From Antrodiella citrinella (taxonomy: Eukaryota > Basidiomycota > Agaricomycetes > Polyporales > Steccherinaceae), in the NCBI GenBank assembly GCA_004802725.1, contig SGPM01000141.1, positions 1 through 64,000 on the forward strand: DNA of 64,000 bases. Reading direction: 5' to 3'. Positions 1 through 11,582 of this stretch are shown in pieces; position 1 is the stretch's first letter, and every line of letters begins with the position of its first letter. Made by a program: the position numbers and the translations under genes. The notes beneath the pieces were generated by a model, which saw only the letters and a list, made by a program, of their open reading frames with translations, did no database searches and was not told where the DNA came from.

Positions 1-568
1 TCGACGCGATGCGACGCGGTAGCGGTCTACAAAAGGGTACGCGTCTCGATCACGTGCCGAAGACCCACACCCACTCAGACGAAAGTGTCCAGACGTTTCT
101 GTACAGTGTGTGCCTTCAAAGTTTTCGGGCTCCGATCGGGTTCTCCCGTACATGCCTGGTCTGTCTTCCGCACACACTGTACAAAACGTCTGGTTCACGA
201 GACTACCTTTCCATGTTCACGAGATGCCGTCGCCTCTTCGCCTCGCGGCATGGGCATGCTCTGATTAGCCGTCCCACGTGGCTATCAGGCCAAACTTGGC
301 TAGATTTTGATTATCTAATCCATTCAGCTTTTCTCTTTTATCCCACCCTTTGCGCCCCCGACTCTTTCTCTTCATCTCCCTCTCTCCTCATCGACATCGA
401 CGGCGACAACGCTCGCTTTCTTGCCCTCAAACTCTCAGTACGTATCCAGATCAACTGGGATCGCTTTCCCCCTCCCCTGATCCCTCCTCAAACCCGTTCG
501 CATTCTTACTGCGTTCTCGAACTCCTCTCAGGGACCACTCTTAGTATCATCTCAAAACTTTCGTCGAA
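1..568. other. upstream region of the GIS2-like gene, no gene seen
   Basis: Short overlapping frames are present but none has family resemblance or a consistent ex-intron structure. The pyrimidine-rich stretch near 320-540 that runs into the start codon at 569 looks like the promoter and 5' leader of the zinc-knuckle gene. Confidence 0.4.
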
Positions 569-1890
569 ATGGCTGGTGCTCGTGGATGCTTCAACTGTGG
601 TGGATGTGCGTAGTTGTCGTTGCTGTTGTCGCCGTTTTTTTGCTTTCCCCCTCCTGGCCTGATCATCCTTCGGGTGTAATGACCGTCTCCGAAACTTTTC
701 TTCAACTCCCTTGCTCCCCCCTTTCCGGGTCCTATCGTCAACTTTTTTCTTTCTTCGCTGTGAGCGTGTGGGGGGCTCATGTAGTCATTACCTGGCTCGA
801 GATGACACCAAGTTGTTATCGTATCCTCGCACCTTGCAAATAGACGAAATCTATATCTTGCTTTTCCACTGCCCCTCCCTCCCTACTTATCGTGGTGACT
901 GATGTTGACTCCAACCCCCTCAATGTTCACTTAGTCGGTCATCAAGCTGCCAACTGCCCAAAGGCAGGCACTCCAACATGGTAAATCACTCTTTCAAACC
1001 CTGGGGGCCCGTTTTCTCTACCGAACACTTGGAACTGACACGATCTCACTTTTCCTACGCGATCTTCCAGCTACAATTGTGAGTGTCGTTCTTTTTTTCT
1101 ACGATCTGTAGCCGGCGTGGACGGTCAGATCGATTAGAATCCGAGATTGACTTTGCGAGATAATCAGGCGGACTGGAAGGACACGTTTCCCGTGATTGCA
1201 CGATGGAAGCCAAGGCCAAATCCTGCTACAAGTGCGGCCTGGAGGGTCATATCGTATGTCTTCTGGCTTCTCTCTCTCTCGTTCCACTTGACTCAACGTC
1301 GATTTCATTTGTACAGTCCCGCGATTGCCCCGACAACGTTGGAGCCGCTTCCGGTGGATTCTCTTCTGGAGGAGGAGGAGGTGCTGCCTCCGGTGCCGAG
1401 TGCTACCGCTGCGGCAAGGTTGGCCACATCGCCCGCGCGTGCCCTGATGCTCAGACCGGCGGTGCTGGTGGAGGATACGGTGGCGGAAGCAGCTACGGTG
1501 CCTTCAGCGGAGGCCAGAGGACTTGGTACGTTTCGCGTGTTGCTTGGTATCCAATCGACGGTCATTGATCCCGGCGTTTCTTTACAGCTACACCTGCGGT
1601 GGTGTAGGTCACTTGTCCCGCGACTGTGTTCAGGGCTCTAAGTGCTACAACTGCTCCGGCTTCGTGAGTACTTGTTGCTTGAGGGGCGTCGAGTAATTTC
1701 TGAATGTACTCCTTCTGCAGGGCCACATCAGCAAGGATTGCCCGCAGCCTCAGCGCCGTGCTTGCTATACTTGCGGTTCTGAGGGGTGAGTGTTTGCGTT
1801 TAGCTATCAGAATAAATGCTGACCACTTTTTGCAGCCACATTTCCCGTGACTGCCCCCAGGCAGGAGGTGCCGCGCCTGAAGAGGCATGA
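569..1890 (+). CDS. GIS2: CCHC zinc-knuckle nucleic-acid-binding protein (GIS2/Byr3/CNBP family)
   Basis: Predicted exons: 569-605, 935-980, 1071-1078, 1112-1123, 1180-1253, 1317-1525, 1588-1663, 1721-1785, 1836-1890, giving 193 residues. Seven CX2CX4HX4C-type knuckles can be read (for example CFNCGGFGHQAANC, CYKCGLEGHISRDC, CYTCGSEGHISRDC), the number known for yeast Gis2. A Gly-rich linker separates knuckles four and five. The family binds single-stranded nucleic acid and associates with translating ribosomes and mRNP granules in the cytoplasm. The start is the first ATG in frame with knuckle one, after AAA. Exons three and four are only 8 and 12 nt; with canonical GT-AG splicing the second knuckle reads CYNSGVDGHVSRDC, so its second Cys becomes Ser. 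This is the least certain part of the model. Family identity is secure. Confidence 0.9.
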
Positions 1891-2306
1891 ACGTTGTTGT
1901 TGTACCGATATTGAGCCCATGGCGGAGCGTTGCTCGTCATTGTCGTTGTGTTTCTAGTGTATCATTGTGTTTCGCTGCGCTTGATCTCTCGAATTTCTTG
2001 ACCTCCTGACTGTGCTCTCGTCTCTGTTGTTCGTAGTACGAATCTGCGTTGTGAATGATGAATCTATATCATAGCCCATAGCCCCGTGTGCTAGCCCGTC
2101 CCTCGACGAGGTGTTTTGGCCTTTCCAGACCGACCTGGTTCAGCCCCGGACGGCCCCGGGGAGCGATGCCGCAAAGTGCCGAGCGAGTGAGGGCCGTCGT
2201 ATTGACGAAGCGCCCGTCCCAAAATCCCGTCTATCAGCGTGACCGTTGCCCTCCTCCTCCTCCCTGCCCTTCCCATCCATCTCACCGTCCTCCTCCTCGT
2301 CAAAAA
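1891..2306. other. 3' UTR of GIS2 and promoter of COX5
   Basis: No conserved reading frame. The GC-rich, C-tract segment at 2240-2306 directly before the COX5 start is probably its leader. Confidence 0.4.
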
Positions 2307-3154
2307 ATGCAAGCTCTCCGCCTGGCGCGTCCCCGGGCCATCCGTCCCACCGCCGCCGTCCTCGTCCATGCGCGCGGGGTCGCTGCCACCGCCAACGCGT
2401 CCTCCTCCTCCACCACCTCCTCCACCTCCGCCGCGAGCGTCGTCCCGTTGTCGAACGTCGAGGCCCAGTGGGAGACCCTGAACTCCCAGGACCAGCTCGC
2501 TGTCCACCAGCAGCTTGCCGAGCTCCAGAAGAAGGACTGGAGGACTCTGTCCGTCGACGAGAAGAAGGCGGGTGAGTACGGGTAGTCATGTACTTGTCGA
2601 GCGTACGTCCGGTCAACGTGTCCTGTGTGCGGTTCTTGCACCCTGCGTTCCAAGACGTGTTTCTTTGGTTTTATTTCGTCTATAACGGAGATGTAGAGAG
2701 CTCATGTTCGTTTTTTCCGGCTGCAGCGTACTACGTCGCATTCGGCCCTCACGGTCCTCGGAAACCCATTTCTCGTCCGGGAGACAGCCTCAAGGTTGCC
2801 CTCGCCGTCATCGGTGCCGGTGTCATCTCGTTCGCGGTCGGTACCGCCGTCAAGTCCCTCGGTACGCGCACCCCCAACATATCTTCCCGCACTATTAAAC
2901 TGACATGTGTTTGTTTGCGCTTGTTGCAGCACCACCCCCGCCCAAGACCATGAACAAGGAGTGGGAGGAGGCGTCGAACGCACGCGCCATCGAGCAGAAG
3001 ATGGATCCTATCTCTGGTTCGTACCTTTGCGCCATTTTCCCCTCCAGTGCGCCATTTTTTCCCCAGCGCTTGCTAAAATGCCTCTCCTCGCTTCGTCACT
3101 ACAGGTATCACGTCGGAAGGATACAAGGGTCCCACCTTCGTCCAATCCAAGTAA
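2307..3154 (+). CDS. COX5: cytochrome c oxidase subunit IV/COX5, mitochondrial
   Basis: Exons 2307-2571, 2727-2861, 2930-3016 and 3105-3154 join in phase to 178 residues. The first 45 or so residues are rich in Arg, Ala and Ser without acids, as in a mitochondrial targeting sequence. The core has family features: VEAQWETLNSQDQ, the KKDWRTLSVDEKKA segment, YYVAFGPHGPR, one membrane span of about 20 residues (VALAVIGAGVISFAVGTAV), then the intermembrane-space tail KTMNKEWEEASN ending in EGYKGPTFVQSK. Known role: nuclear-encoded subunit of respiratory complex IV that spans the inner membrane once and helps assemble and tune the catalytic core. Length matches fungal Cox5. The start is the only ATG before the presequence. 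The gene converges on RPN8. Confidence 0.93.
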
Positions 3155-3590
3155 ATGCACCCAACCTCGTTACCGGCTCTCTCCCTTCCCCCTCCTACCC
3201 TTTAGACCTTAATTTCCTTTATACGGGGGCTGGAACGAGAGCTGTGGTCGGTGATGGACGGTTCGCGGAACTACCAACAAACCCCACGCGCCTCCCCGAC
3301 ACCCACGTAAATATTTGCTGAGCTTGCTTTCTTCGCTGCATAATGTTTGCCCGATGGGATGGGATTTGGGTGGTTTGGCGGGCTGTGTTTTGTGGTTCTT
3401 GCTCTAAACGAAGAATAAATTACTATTCCATCTTAGTCGAATCGCTTGAGTTTCGACATTGAAAGTCGGTGAGAGCACATTAAGCGGTGAACTGAGCGGT
3501 TGTAGGTGAGTTGAAAAACGATGCAATATGCAGAGGTAGGCCTGAAAAAACGATCATGCAAAGCAGAGAAAAGAGATAGTCTACACGCCC
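3155..3590. other. convergent 3' regions of COX5 and RPN8
   Basis: No gene. An AATAAA-like signal (GAATAAAT near 3412) fits polyadenylation of the plus-strand gene. Confidence 0.4.
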
Positions 3591-4851
3591 TTAGGCCTTA
3601 TCATCCTTCTTACTTGAGTCTTTGTCCTTCCCCGACTTGTCCTTGTCCTTCTCGTCCTTTTCCTTCTTCTCCAATGCCTTCTTCTCCCTCTCCCTCTCCT
3701 CCGGTGTCTTCCCCTCCTCCAGCTCCGCCCGCCCAATCGTCGCCTTATTATCGACCAGCGCATGCAGCGCAATCACCGCCCTCAACAAACTGCTCAAATA
3801 CACGACCAGAAGCTGGTCGTTCGTCGACGTCGCGAAGCTGCTCGTCATCTCCTGCTCGCTCAAATCCGGCAGCAAGTTGAGCGCGTCCTGGAGGTGGTAC
3901 ACGATCTGGTGGTTCACGGGCATCTTCCCCGCCGCGACGTCCGCGAGGTAGGTCTGGATGTCGCCCAGGCGGGATTGGAGCCCACGGAGCGAGGCGAGCT
4001 GTTCGGAGACGCGGGTGGCGAGGGTGGTGGTGGTGCTGTCTTTGATGTCGCGCAGGAGGTGCTCGACGCCGATCTCTTCTGCTTCTTCGGCTTCGATCTG
4101 GGAGGGGACGTGTAGGAAGGTTTTGCGCGTTTCTGTGCCGTCCTGGAGAGTAGAGTACGAGTATGAGTGGGACGAATAGGAGAGAGGGCGTGTGAGGACG
4201 TACATCTTTGATCTCTTCTACCGCAAAGTACGCGTCGGTGGGGATGCCGACTGTTTGTGGTCGTACATCGACGATCACCATGACAGGTTTTGCGATGAAC
4301 CTCTTCAACAGCTCGTTAATCTCCTGATCCGACGCTCTCAGCTTAGGACCCGTGTGGTACCACCCAATCATCCGTTCTCTCGCTACAAATTACAATGAAA
4401 ACGCACATGAGCCCACGAAACCCAAAAGCGACCCCAACAGTAAAACTCACGGACCGTTCACCTTCTTGAACATCTCCCACATGCCCTCGATGTAATTGTG
4501 GTCCAAGAACCACGTCTTCGAGTCCTTCTCATCCTCCTCGAAGGGTATCCCGAACGAGTTCGCGACGTTGACCACTTTGCCGTTGTCCTGGCCCAGCAGG
4601 ATCCCGATCACGCGCTTGTTGGGTGTGCGCGAGGCGGCGCGGGCGTGGTGGTCTGTTACGGAGAGGAGGACGAGTGGGTGAACGACTGGATAGGTAGAAG
4701 AAAGAGCATGAGTTTGAGATGAGTGGATAGCATGCATCACACATACCGACGGTCGTTCCAGCCAATGCGTTCAGCTGCACAGACACGATCAGAACTCGAC
4801 AGCACACAAACGCAACATTACACAAACCTGCTCTGTTGTTGTTGCGACCAT
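3591..4851 (-). CDS. RPN8: 26S proteasome regulatory subunit RPN8 (PSMD7)
   Basis: Exons on the minus strand: 4828-4851, 4747-4774, 4451-4685, 4204-4378, 3591-4142, giving 337 residues. The MPN domain begins with [19 protein letters not shown] and continues with [20 protein letters not shown], the FEEDEKD stretch, GWYHTGPKL and [32 protein letters not shown] helix, the [16 protein letters not shown] segment and a Lys/Asp/Glu-rich tail follow, as in the human protein. The family has an MPN domain without the zinc-binding JAMM residues; it pairs with the active deubiquitinase RPN11 in the proteasome lid. The first two exons are 24 and 28 nt. The acceptor of exon four had to be the second AG after the pyrimidine tract (GCGAG) to keep phase. 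Confidence 0.95.
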
Positions 4852-5309
4852 GATCTCAATGTCCCGAGGGTGTGATGAGCAGAAAGGAAAAGGACAGGAA
4901 ATACAAGTAAACACTTGAAGTGCGACGCGTCATTTGAGTGCGTACGCGTCGTTCTGCACTTGTTTGCGCCTGTTGATCGGGAGCTTCTACCACTGCACCT
5001 TTTCCGGTTCGACCACCCACCTCTTCCTCCTCACTTCCGTTTCTCCGTCGGAAAATCGTCGTAAAACATCGTATGGTTGGGGAAATACAAATCTAAGGTA
5101 CATGGTCGTGCTATCTTGCAATTATGGCCTGACCCGCCGCAGCCTGTGGCCCCGGTGGATCGGACGGAGAAGTGAACGACTGAACAACATAATGATACAC
5201 TGATAATATATGGCCAAGCGTGAGTGTCATGAATGAGGAAATTTTACTGTAAATGCAAGCTGTCTGTTGAAGAAACCAAAACCAAGTCCGCGGCCCAAGA
5301 AGCGGGGCA
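4852..5309. other. RPN8 promoter and transporter 3' region
   Basis: Lies between two minus-strand genes. No supported coding segment. Confidence 0.4.
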
Positions 5310-7267
5310 TTAGAACCTTCCGCGCCACCGCCGCAGCACCAGATACCGGACGACGACGAACAGACACACCGACGCCGCGATCATGCCACCTGCGAACAAC
5401 CGCCACACATTAGCCTGCATTCCGTCGCTTCCAACCCCGTACGTACCGGCAAAGCCCGCCACAGGGACATACGTCCCCGCGTGCTCCCTGATCGCACCCG
5501 AGATCGGTGGCCCGAGCACTGACCCACACGCGAGGATCGTCATGAACATCCCCAGCCGCGTCCCTACGTCCTCGACCTTGCTCAGCTCGACGACCGGGGA
5601 GAAGATCAGCGTGTTGAAGTTGCCCCATGCCAGTCTGAGCGTTGCGTTTTAGCAGATAAGAAATAGAAGGAGACGTGGCCGGCACGTACCCGAATATGAT
5701 GGCGATGGCAATGAACTCGCCCTTCGTGCGTGCGAACGGCCACGCGAACGTAGTCGCCACTGCAACCAGCGACATCGGCGCATTCACATTGACCGCACCT
5801 TTGATGACAAAGTCCGTCGGTCAGTCACTGGCAGACGCTGTCAAGACAAACAACTGGGCCCACCTATCCTATCTGCGACGACGCCTCCGATGAGCCTGCC
5901 CACCGCTGAGCCCGTGTTCACAAGCGACACCAGGTAGAACGCAAAGCTGGGTGACACGCCAACCGAGACGGCGCTAACGTCAATGTAGGTCATCAACTAG
6001 AGAAGATCACAGCATTAGCAACGCCACTTCTCCAGGCTTCTCCCTTTCCGATCGGTAAGAGAGGTATCCGGAAGGTGCTTTACTCACTGTAGTGAATCCC
6101 AAGAAGCCCAAGAAGACCGCTGCGCAATATACTGTGTACGCTGGTTCTCGGAACGCCCGAAGGTCGATGAGAGAACTTGTGCTCGGGTTAATGGGGAGGC
6201 GACGGGCGAGAGTGAGGTTGGTGGTAATCAAAGCTCCTAGTTGGATGAACCCGAGAATACGCATCGTCCACGCAAAACTGAATCAAAGATGGCTTTATGA
6301 GCGTACATCAGCAGATTGTCAACGGATCTGCTTACCCGACTTTTGGTATCAGATTACGAGCAACGATGGGAAAGACGATGCCACCGATGGCGGAGCCTAA
6401 CGATGCGAGTGCGATCGCGACGCTTTTTCGTCTCTTGAACCAATGCGCGAGGACACCGATCATCGGCCCAAACACCACCCCAGATGCCATCTAGTAGTCA
6501 GATACAAGTCAGCGCGAGTGAAGGTAAATGTCAGAAGAGCCTTACCCCAGTCGTGAATCCTTGACACAGTAGGAAGTGCCAATATTGTGTGCATTGCGCC
6601 GTCAGGAAGGTGGCCATTATCAAAACAACAGACGCGATGGCTACTGGTAGTCTGAGGTAGCCCATGTCGAACATCCGCCCAGTGACAAGGCCAGGTAGAA
6701 AGATGAAAGCATTCTGAGTTCGTTATGATCAGCTCGGTATTGCAGACTCAAGATGCAGGAGTAACTTACTTGTATTGACCCAATCCATGCGCTGGTGGAT
6801 GAACAGTAAGATCAGGTGGCGAGACGGTAGGGAGCGAGAGAGAACGTACATGCTGGACGTTGACACGTTGCTCAGGGTATTCTCCTCGTAGTATGCTTGA
6901 AACACCTGCAACCAACCATGAGCATTCTCATCCCTGCATCACGGAAAACGATACTTACACCCCACGCATTCAAATAGCCAAACGTTGCAAAGGCACCACA
7001 TGTGCACTGTCAGAATAAATTGGTTAGATAACAAGAAGCGCATGCGATGAGAGTCCAATTGCAACGTACCCCGAAAACCACCATCCACGCCCGCAACCCA
7101 CCATCCGGAAAGTCGATCCCAGCCGCGCTGGATGCGCCTGATCCAACGTCACTCAAAGAATACGCCTTCTCGTCATCTGACTTGAGGATGGTATTGGTGG
7201 TGGCGAGGGTCATGTCGGATTCGAAAGATTTGTTGTCCAGCGAAGCCTGGGGGTAAGGAGAGGCCAT
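5310..7267 (-). CDS. MFS transporter of the monocarboxylate porter (MCT/SLC16) type
   Basis: Eleven exons: 7070-7267, 6959-7006, 6850-6905, 6770-6791, 6546-6713, 6336-6490, 6088-6277, 5864-5996, 5690-5798, 5447-5634, 5310-5389; all phases close, giving 448 residues. After a polar N-terminus of about 50 residues comes the diagnostic motif DFPDGGLRAW at the start of the first membrane span. Later signatures include TPSQ-like SSIAWIGSIQ, GPMIGVLAHWFKRRKSVAI (loop 4-5 with basic residues) and VNTGSAVGRLIGGVVADRIG. About twelve hydrophobic segments are visible. The family moves monocarboxylates or related organic anions across the plasma membrane with protons; the substrate cannot be read here. 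One exon is 22 nt. No pathway neighbours. Confidence 0.88.
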
Positions 7268-8467
7268 AGATATGCGTTATTGACCGAGGGTAATATGGGG
7301 TCTCTCTGGCTGTGAGAAATTATTTTGTGACAGCGGCGCTGACGGGTTCACGGTAAACTTGGGTTTAAGTGTGTTCCCCGCCACAGGAATAATAGGGCGT
7401 AGCCTTCACGATATGATGGCCGATGCAAAAAGTAATAGAATAGATCGGAGAGGGAGCCTGAGCGCCTGGGGCAGGGAAGTTGGAAGTGAGTGGGAGTGGC
7501 ACCGGGAAGGAGGGGGCGGAATTGGCACTCACTGGAACAACGCCACCATTGGGAAGGGAGGTCTAAAAGTATCTCGAGTCATGTATCATACTGTACATTA
7601 CTTCCTTGGCGGACCATCTCGCATCGCACCGCGGAAACCCGCCTAGGAAGGCGTGCTACCGCCGGAGTCGCATGGAATCAGCTTCTAGGGCCACCGTAGC
7701 TGCAAGAGGATCTCGGACCCTCGATGCACTTGCGACGGATTTGACACGGAGACTGTGAGTGTTGCTTGTTCTGGCAGGCTGCGTTGTGTGTTGCCACGCG
7801 TCGAATAGCAGCAACAGCGCAAAATGCGAGGGTGGGACTAGCGTAAATTGTCGACGGAGATGGCCACAACAACTCCTCTTGATGGGCGCACCGCTTGGGA
7901 GACCGTCGCTGAGTGCGAAAGGGTGCGAACGTTGTCCGAATTTGTCGAACGAAGTTTGCAGCGGGCGCCCCATGCCATCGGAGCCAGCGGAATGGGAGGA
8001 AGTGATTGGGACCGCAGGACGCAACCAGGTCATTCCAGCTCTCCGATCGGAGGTATATACTCGCGAGTACACATGCGTGCGACCCTGCGAGGTACACTCT
8101 CCCAGCTGCTACTTACTGAACAATTAAATGACAACATACCCCGTGCAGGGCGGGTAACACTTGAATCCGAGATCATCTCAACATTGTGACCGAGAGAACG
8201 AGGAAGGTGCTCATCGAGATCGTCGTCGCAGACAACATGCACCTACCGCCTCTACGCTGCGTGATGTCATCCCTGAGGGCTCGTTGCCACCACGGAAGAT
8301 CATCGAGACCCCATATGCCTGCATTCTTCCAATCATCCGCCCGAGCGGATATTAGCAGAACACATCACGACACTCATCACGAAAACGATACAATGCTTGC
8401 CGTACAACAACTCTTTACAGATACAGGAAACGTCTTGTCTTCATAACTGCCTCTGGCACCCTCGCCT
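7268..8467. other. 1.2 kb between GUS1 3' end and transporter promoter
   Basis: Frames on both strands overlap without introns or recognisable motifs. I see no gene here; it should contain the transporter promoter and the GUS1 3' UTR. Confidence 0.35.
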
Positions 8468-11340
8468 TCACAAACCGTCGTACACGTTCTCCATCTTGTA
8501 CATCTTCGTGTCCGACTTTGGGGCTGCAGCTGCATCCCCGTACACCTTCTCCACCTTGTACATCTTCGTGTCTGTCGGCGTGTCTGATCCCGCTTTACTT
8601 GCGTCCACTTTCGCGACGACAGGCTGCGACGGCCCGGCCTTGCTCGCAATGCTCACAGCACGTCCATCAGGGATATGGATGAACACCAAGCGACCATTCC
8701 CGGATGCCCCATCAAAGATGTAGTACCCCTTACGCTCGAACTGCATGATATCGCCCTTCTTCAAGTCGCGGATGTTGGCATCTGCCAGCACCTCCTCGCT
8801 GAACTCGGTGACGGGCGTGACGAAATCCTCCACGTTGTCTGCCTCCTCGAGCTTCTTCTTTGTGATCAGATAGTCGTGGTCCAGGAGGGTCGCGTCCAGG
8901 AGAGCATGCTCTGGTGTGGGCTGTGCGAGCCAGGTGATTTTCTTTTTTGTTTTCCGGAAATCGCCTTCGAGGTGCAGGTCCATCTCGATGGCAGTAACAT
9001 TTCCTGTTTGATCCACAGTCTTGGTACGGACTATCGCGTTACCCCAGTCCATGAGTGTGACCTATCATTTCCAATGGACATCGAATGAGCATGCAGTTCA
9101 ATATAGGTTTTCACGAGGATGTACCTCCTCCTGATCCTCGAATGATTGCGCGTCCTCCTGCTCAACAAGGATCTGCGATGAGAACACAGTCTTCTTCTCT
9201 CCAATCTCGGCGTTTTTCTTGTGCTTAGGCAGGGTCTTCACCTCGGGTACTGCCGGCCCGCCCTTGATAGTCACCGACACTCTGATTTGATGTCAGCACC
9301 AACACTCAGCTAACATGTGAATTGACTAGTACTCACTTCCCCTCCTTTGATATAGCCCAGAAACGGGGAGCGATAGGATCAATGATTTTCTTGTTGAGCG
9401 TCCAGAGCGAGTCCCACTCGAGGGAAACGACAGCTTGCGAGGGGCCTTGGGTCAGCATGAACTGCTGGAGAGCCTCCACGGTCATCCCACGTCGGCGTAT
9501 TCCACGAACGGTGGGGAACCGCGGGTCGTCCCACCCCCTCACTCTGCCTGTATCGACGAACCAGTGCAGCTTGCGCTTCGACAGCAAGGTGTATATGAAA
9601 TTGAGACGGCTACAATGTGAGCAATGTGCCACGGCGGAGGGAACAAAGTCAGCCCATGAATAGCGGTTTGACGTATCTGTGATGATGGGTGCGGGGTGGA
9701 GCGTACCTAAAGTCCCAGATGTTTACCGAGCGTAAGCCGAGGGCATCGATCATCCAGAAATACTGGGGATTTCGGTCACGGTACTCGTTGGTTCTCAGAG
9801 CATGTGTGACACCCTCCAGAGAGTCGACGACGGGGCAGGCAAAGTCATACGTAGGGTAAATCTTCCATTTGTTTCTGGTGGATTAACATCAGTTCAGTAT
9901 CTTCGGCTTCGAATGACGACATAAGGACCTACCCTGTTCGGTGGTGCGCAATGAGATTGCACCTGTAGATGACAGGATCGCGCATAGCCTTGTTGGGGTT
10001 ATCGACACTCATTTTGGCACGAATACACCATCGGACACCTTCCTCAGATCCGGTCTTCATCTCCTCGAAGTGCTTCAAGTTGTCCTCCACGCTGTCCTCC
10101 CGGTGCTTTGAGGCAATGCCATTCCATCGTTCCTCACGCATCTGAGTGGGTTCTATGTTAGATCGCAACACCCCAATCATCGAAGTTAAGGAACATACTT
10201 GTGCTTGCTCAGTATCATCAGCGTATGCCTTGCCTTCCTTGATCACCTTGACTGCAAGCTCGTACAGCTGATCAAAGTAGTCGGACGTATGCGAAATCTT
10301 GTCTCCATGAACATCAAGCAGGGCCAAATCCTCCAAGATCGTCTCCTCAAATTCAGCCTACGCAGACAAAAGCCAATAATCAGCCACGATCCCTATACAC
10401 CCACATCCATAGTCTATAGCCAAAAGGAAAGGTACCTACACGCTCTTTCGTTGGGTTGGTGTCATCGAACCGGATCAACATCTTTCCATGGTACATCTTC
10501 GCGAAATACTGATTCAGCAGCGCAGCTTTCGCGTGACCGATGTGCAGATAACCGCTGGGCTCGGGAGGGAAACGGGTCACCACTTGACCATCTACCGCGC
10601 CTTGCAGGCCAAGTGCGAAGGAAGCGGCGGTCTTGTTGGACCTGGCTTTGTTCGCTTTCGCCTCTGTACATAAGAAAATGTGGAAGAAAATGTCAGGAAT
10701 GTTGAGGGACACGTGAATCGGATCTTGAGACGAACCGATGAGAGACGTCGACGCGAGTTGAGTAGACTCGAGGCTTTCGATAAATGTATACCATCGGTTG
10801 AGATGAACATGTTTGTTGTTCTTCAGCAAGCCGACGATCTTCACGCTCCCTAGGTTGAGGATCGCGAGTGAGTCAGCACATTGCTCACAAGACCATACGG
10901 GAGAAGGTGACACCTTTGAGTGCACCCCATAGTACGAAATCGGCGGCGGTGAAGTCATGTCCAACAAGGAAAGTTCGGAATGCCAGATGGTCGTCTACAG
11001 AATCCAATGCAGCAGTGATGTCCGGGAACGCGGTGAGTTTGGGTAGGCTGCTCGCAAGCGCAAAGTAAGCCGGTGTCTTCAGGACATGATCAGTCACGCG
11101 ACCCTCTCTCATGGCATAATCAGCACTCACCTTGACACTCTCGTCAGACAGACCTCCCGCTTTCGCTAGAGCGCGTACTATCTCCTGCTCATCGGTCACC
11201 GTCGTCCCATCGAGTTCCAAGCTGAGTCCGGATGCGGTCTGATCAAAGTTCAGTTCGGCTTTCTGTGTGAAAGTCGCGATGGACACGGCGGCCCATGGGA
11301 ATGGAGACGCAGCTGGCGAGACTGTGAGAGTACCAGACAT
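8468..11340 (-). CDS. GUS1: cytosolic glutamyl-tRNA synthetase
   Basis: Exons: 10914-11340, 10736-10849, 10440-10663, 10199-10357, 9933-10141, 9707-9874, 9337-9609, 9125-9281, 8468-9061; phases close, 774 residues. Residues 1-200 form a GST-like appendage (for example [20 protein letters not shown]), which in yeast docks the Arc1 cofactor. The class I catalytic core follows, with [16 protein letters not shown] (HIGH motif near residue 220), [33 protein letters not shown] and the KMSKS-like LLSKRKL near residue 446. The C-terminal anticodon-binding beta barrel is also visible ([11 protein letters not shown] to [13 protein letters not shown]). It charges tRNA-Glu with glutamate for cytosolic translation. 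The protein ends in a duplicated ten-residue element, listed as a repeat. It is divergently transcribed from the metallophosphoesterase gene. Confidence 0.95.
8480..8572 (-). repeat. 33-nt direct repeat in the GUS1 C-terminal codons
   Basis: Units at 8480-8512 and 8540-8572 differ at only a few bases. On the minus strand they encode [11 protein letters not shown] and [11 protein letters not shown], separated by an Ala-rich spacer. Confidence 0.85.
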
Positions 11341-11582
11341 TGTGAATGTCGATACGCCTGGTTGTGGTCGTCGTTGATATAGACCACTTGAACGACCTTG
11401 ACTCGAAATTTCAGATCGATCATGAAATCGTTATCTAATCTACCGTGAATACATGCGCGCCTATCCTGTGAGCTGCCACTGTAACTGACGACCGTGAGGA
11501 ACAGATACACCGTCTCACACCGCCATGTCCCACATATCCACTTCTCTCTTTCGTTCCACCAGCTGCGAGAGAGGAAGCTCGC
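11341..11582. promoter_or_regulatory. bidirectional promoter between GUS1 and the metallophosphoesterase
   Basis: The 242 nt between two divergent start codons must carry both promoters. No clear TATA box was found; pyrimidine-rich stretches flank the plus-strand start. Confidence 0.5.

Noticed and set aside
2088..2653. Long overlapping frames on both strands over COX5 exon one
   Set aside because: GC-rich shadow frames; only the COX5 frame has conserved motifs and spliced continuation.
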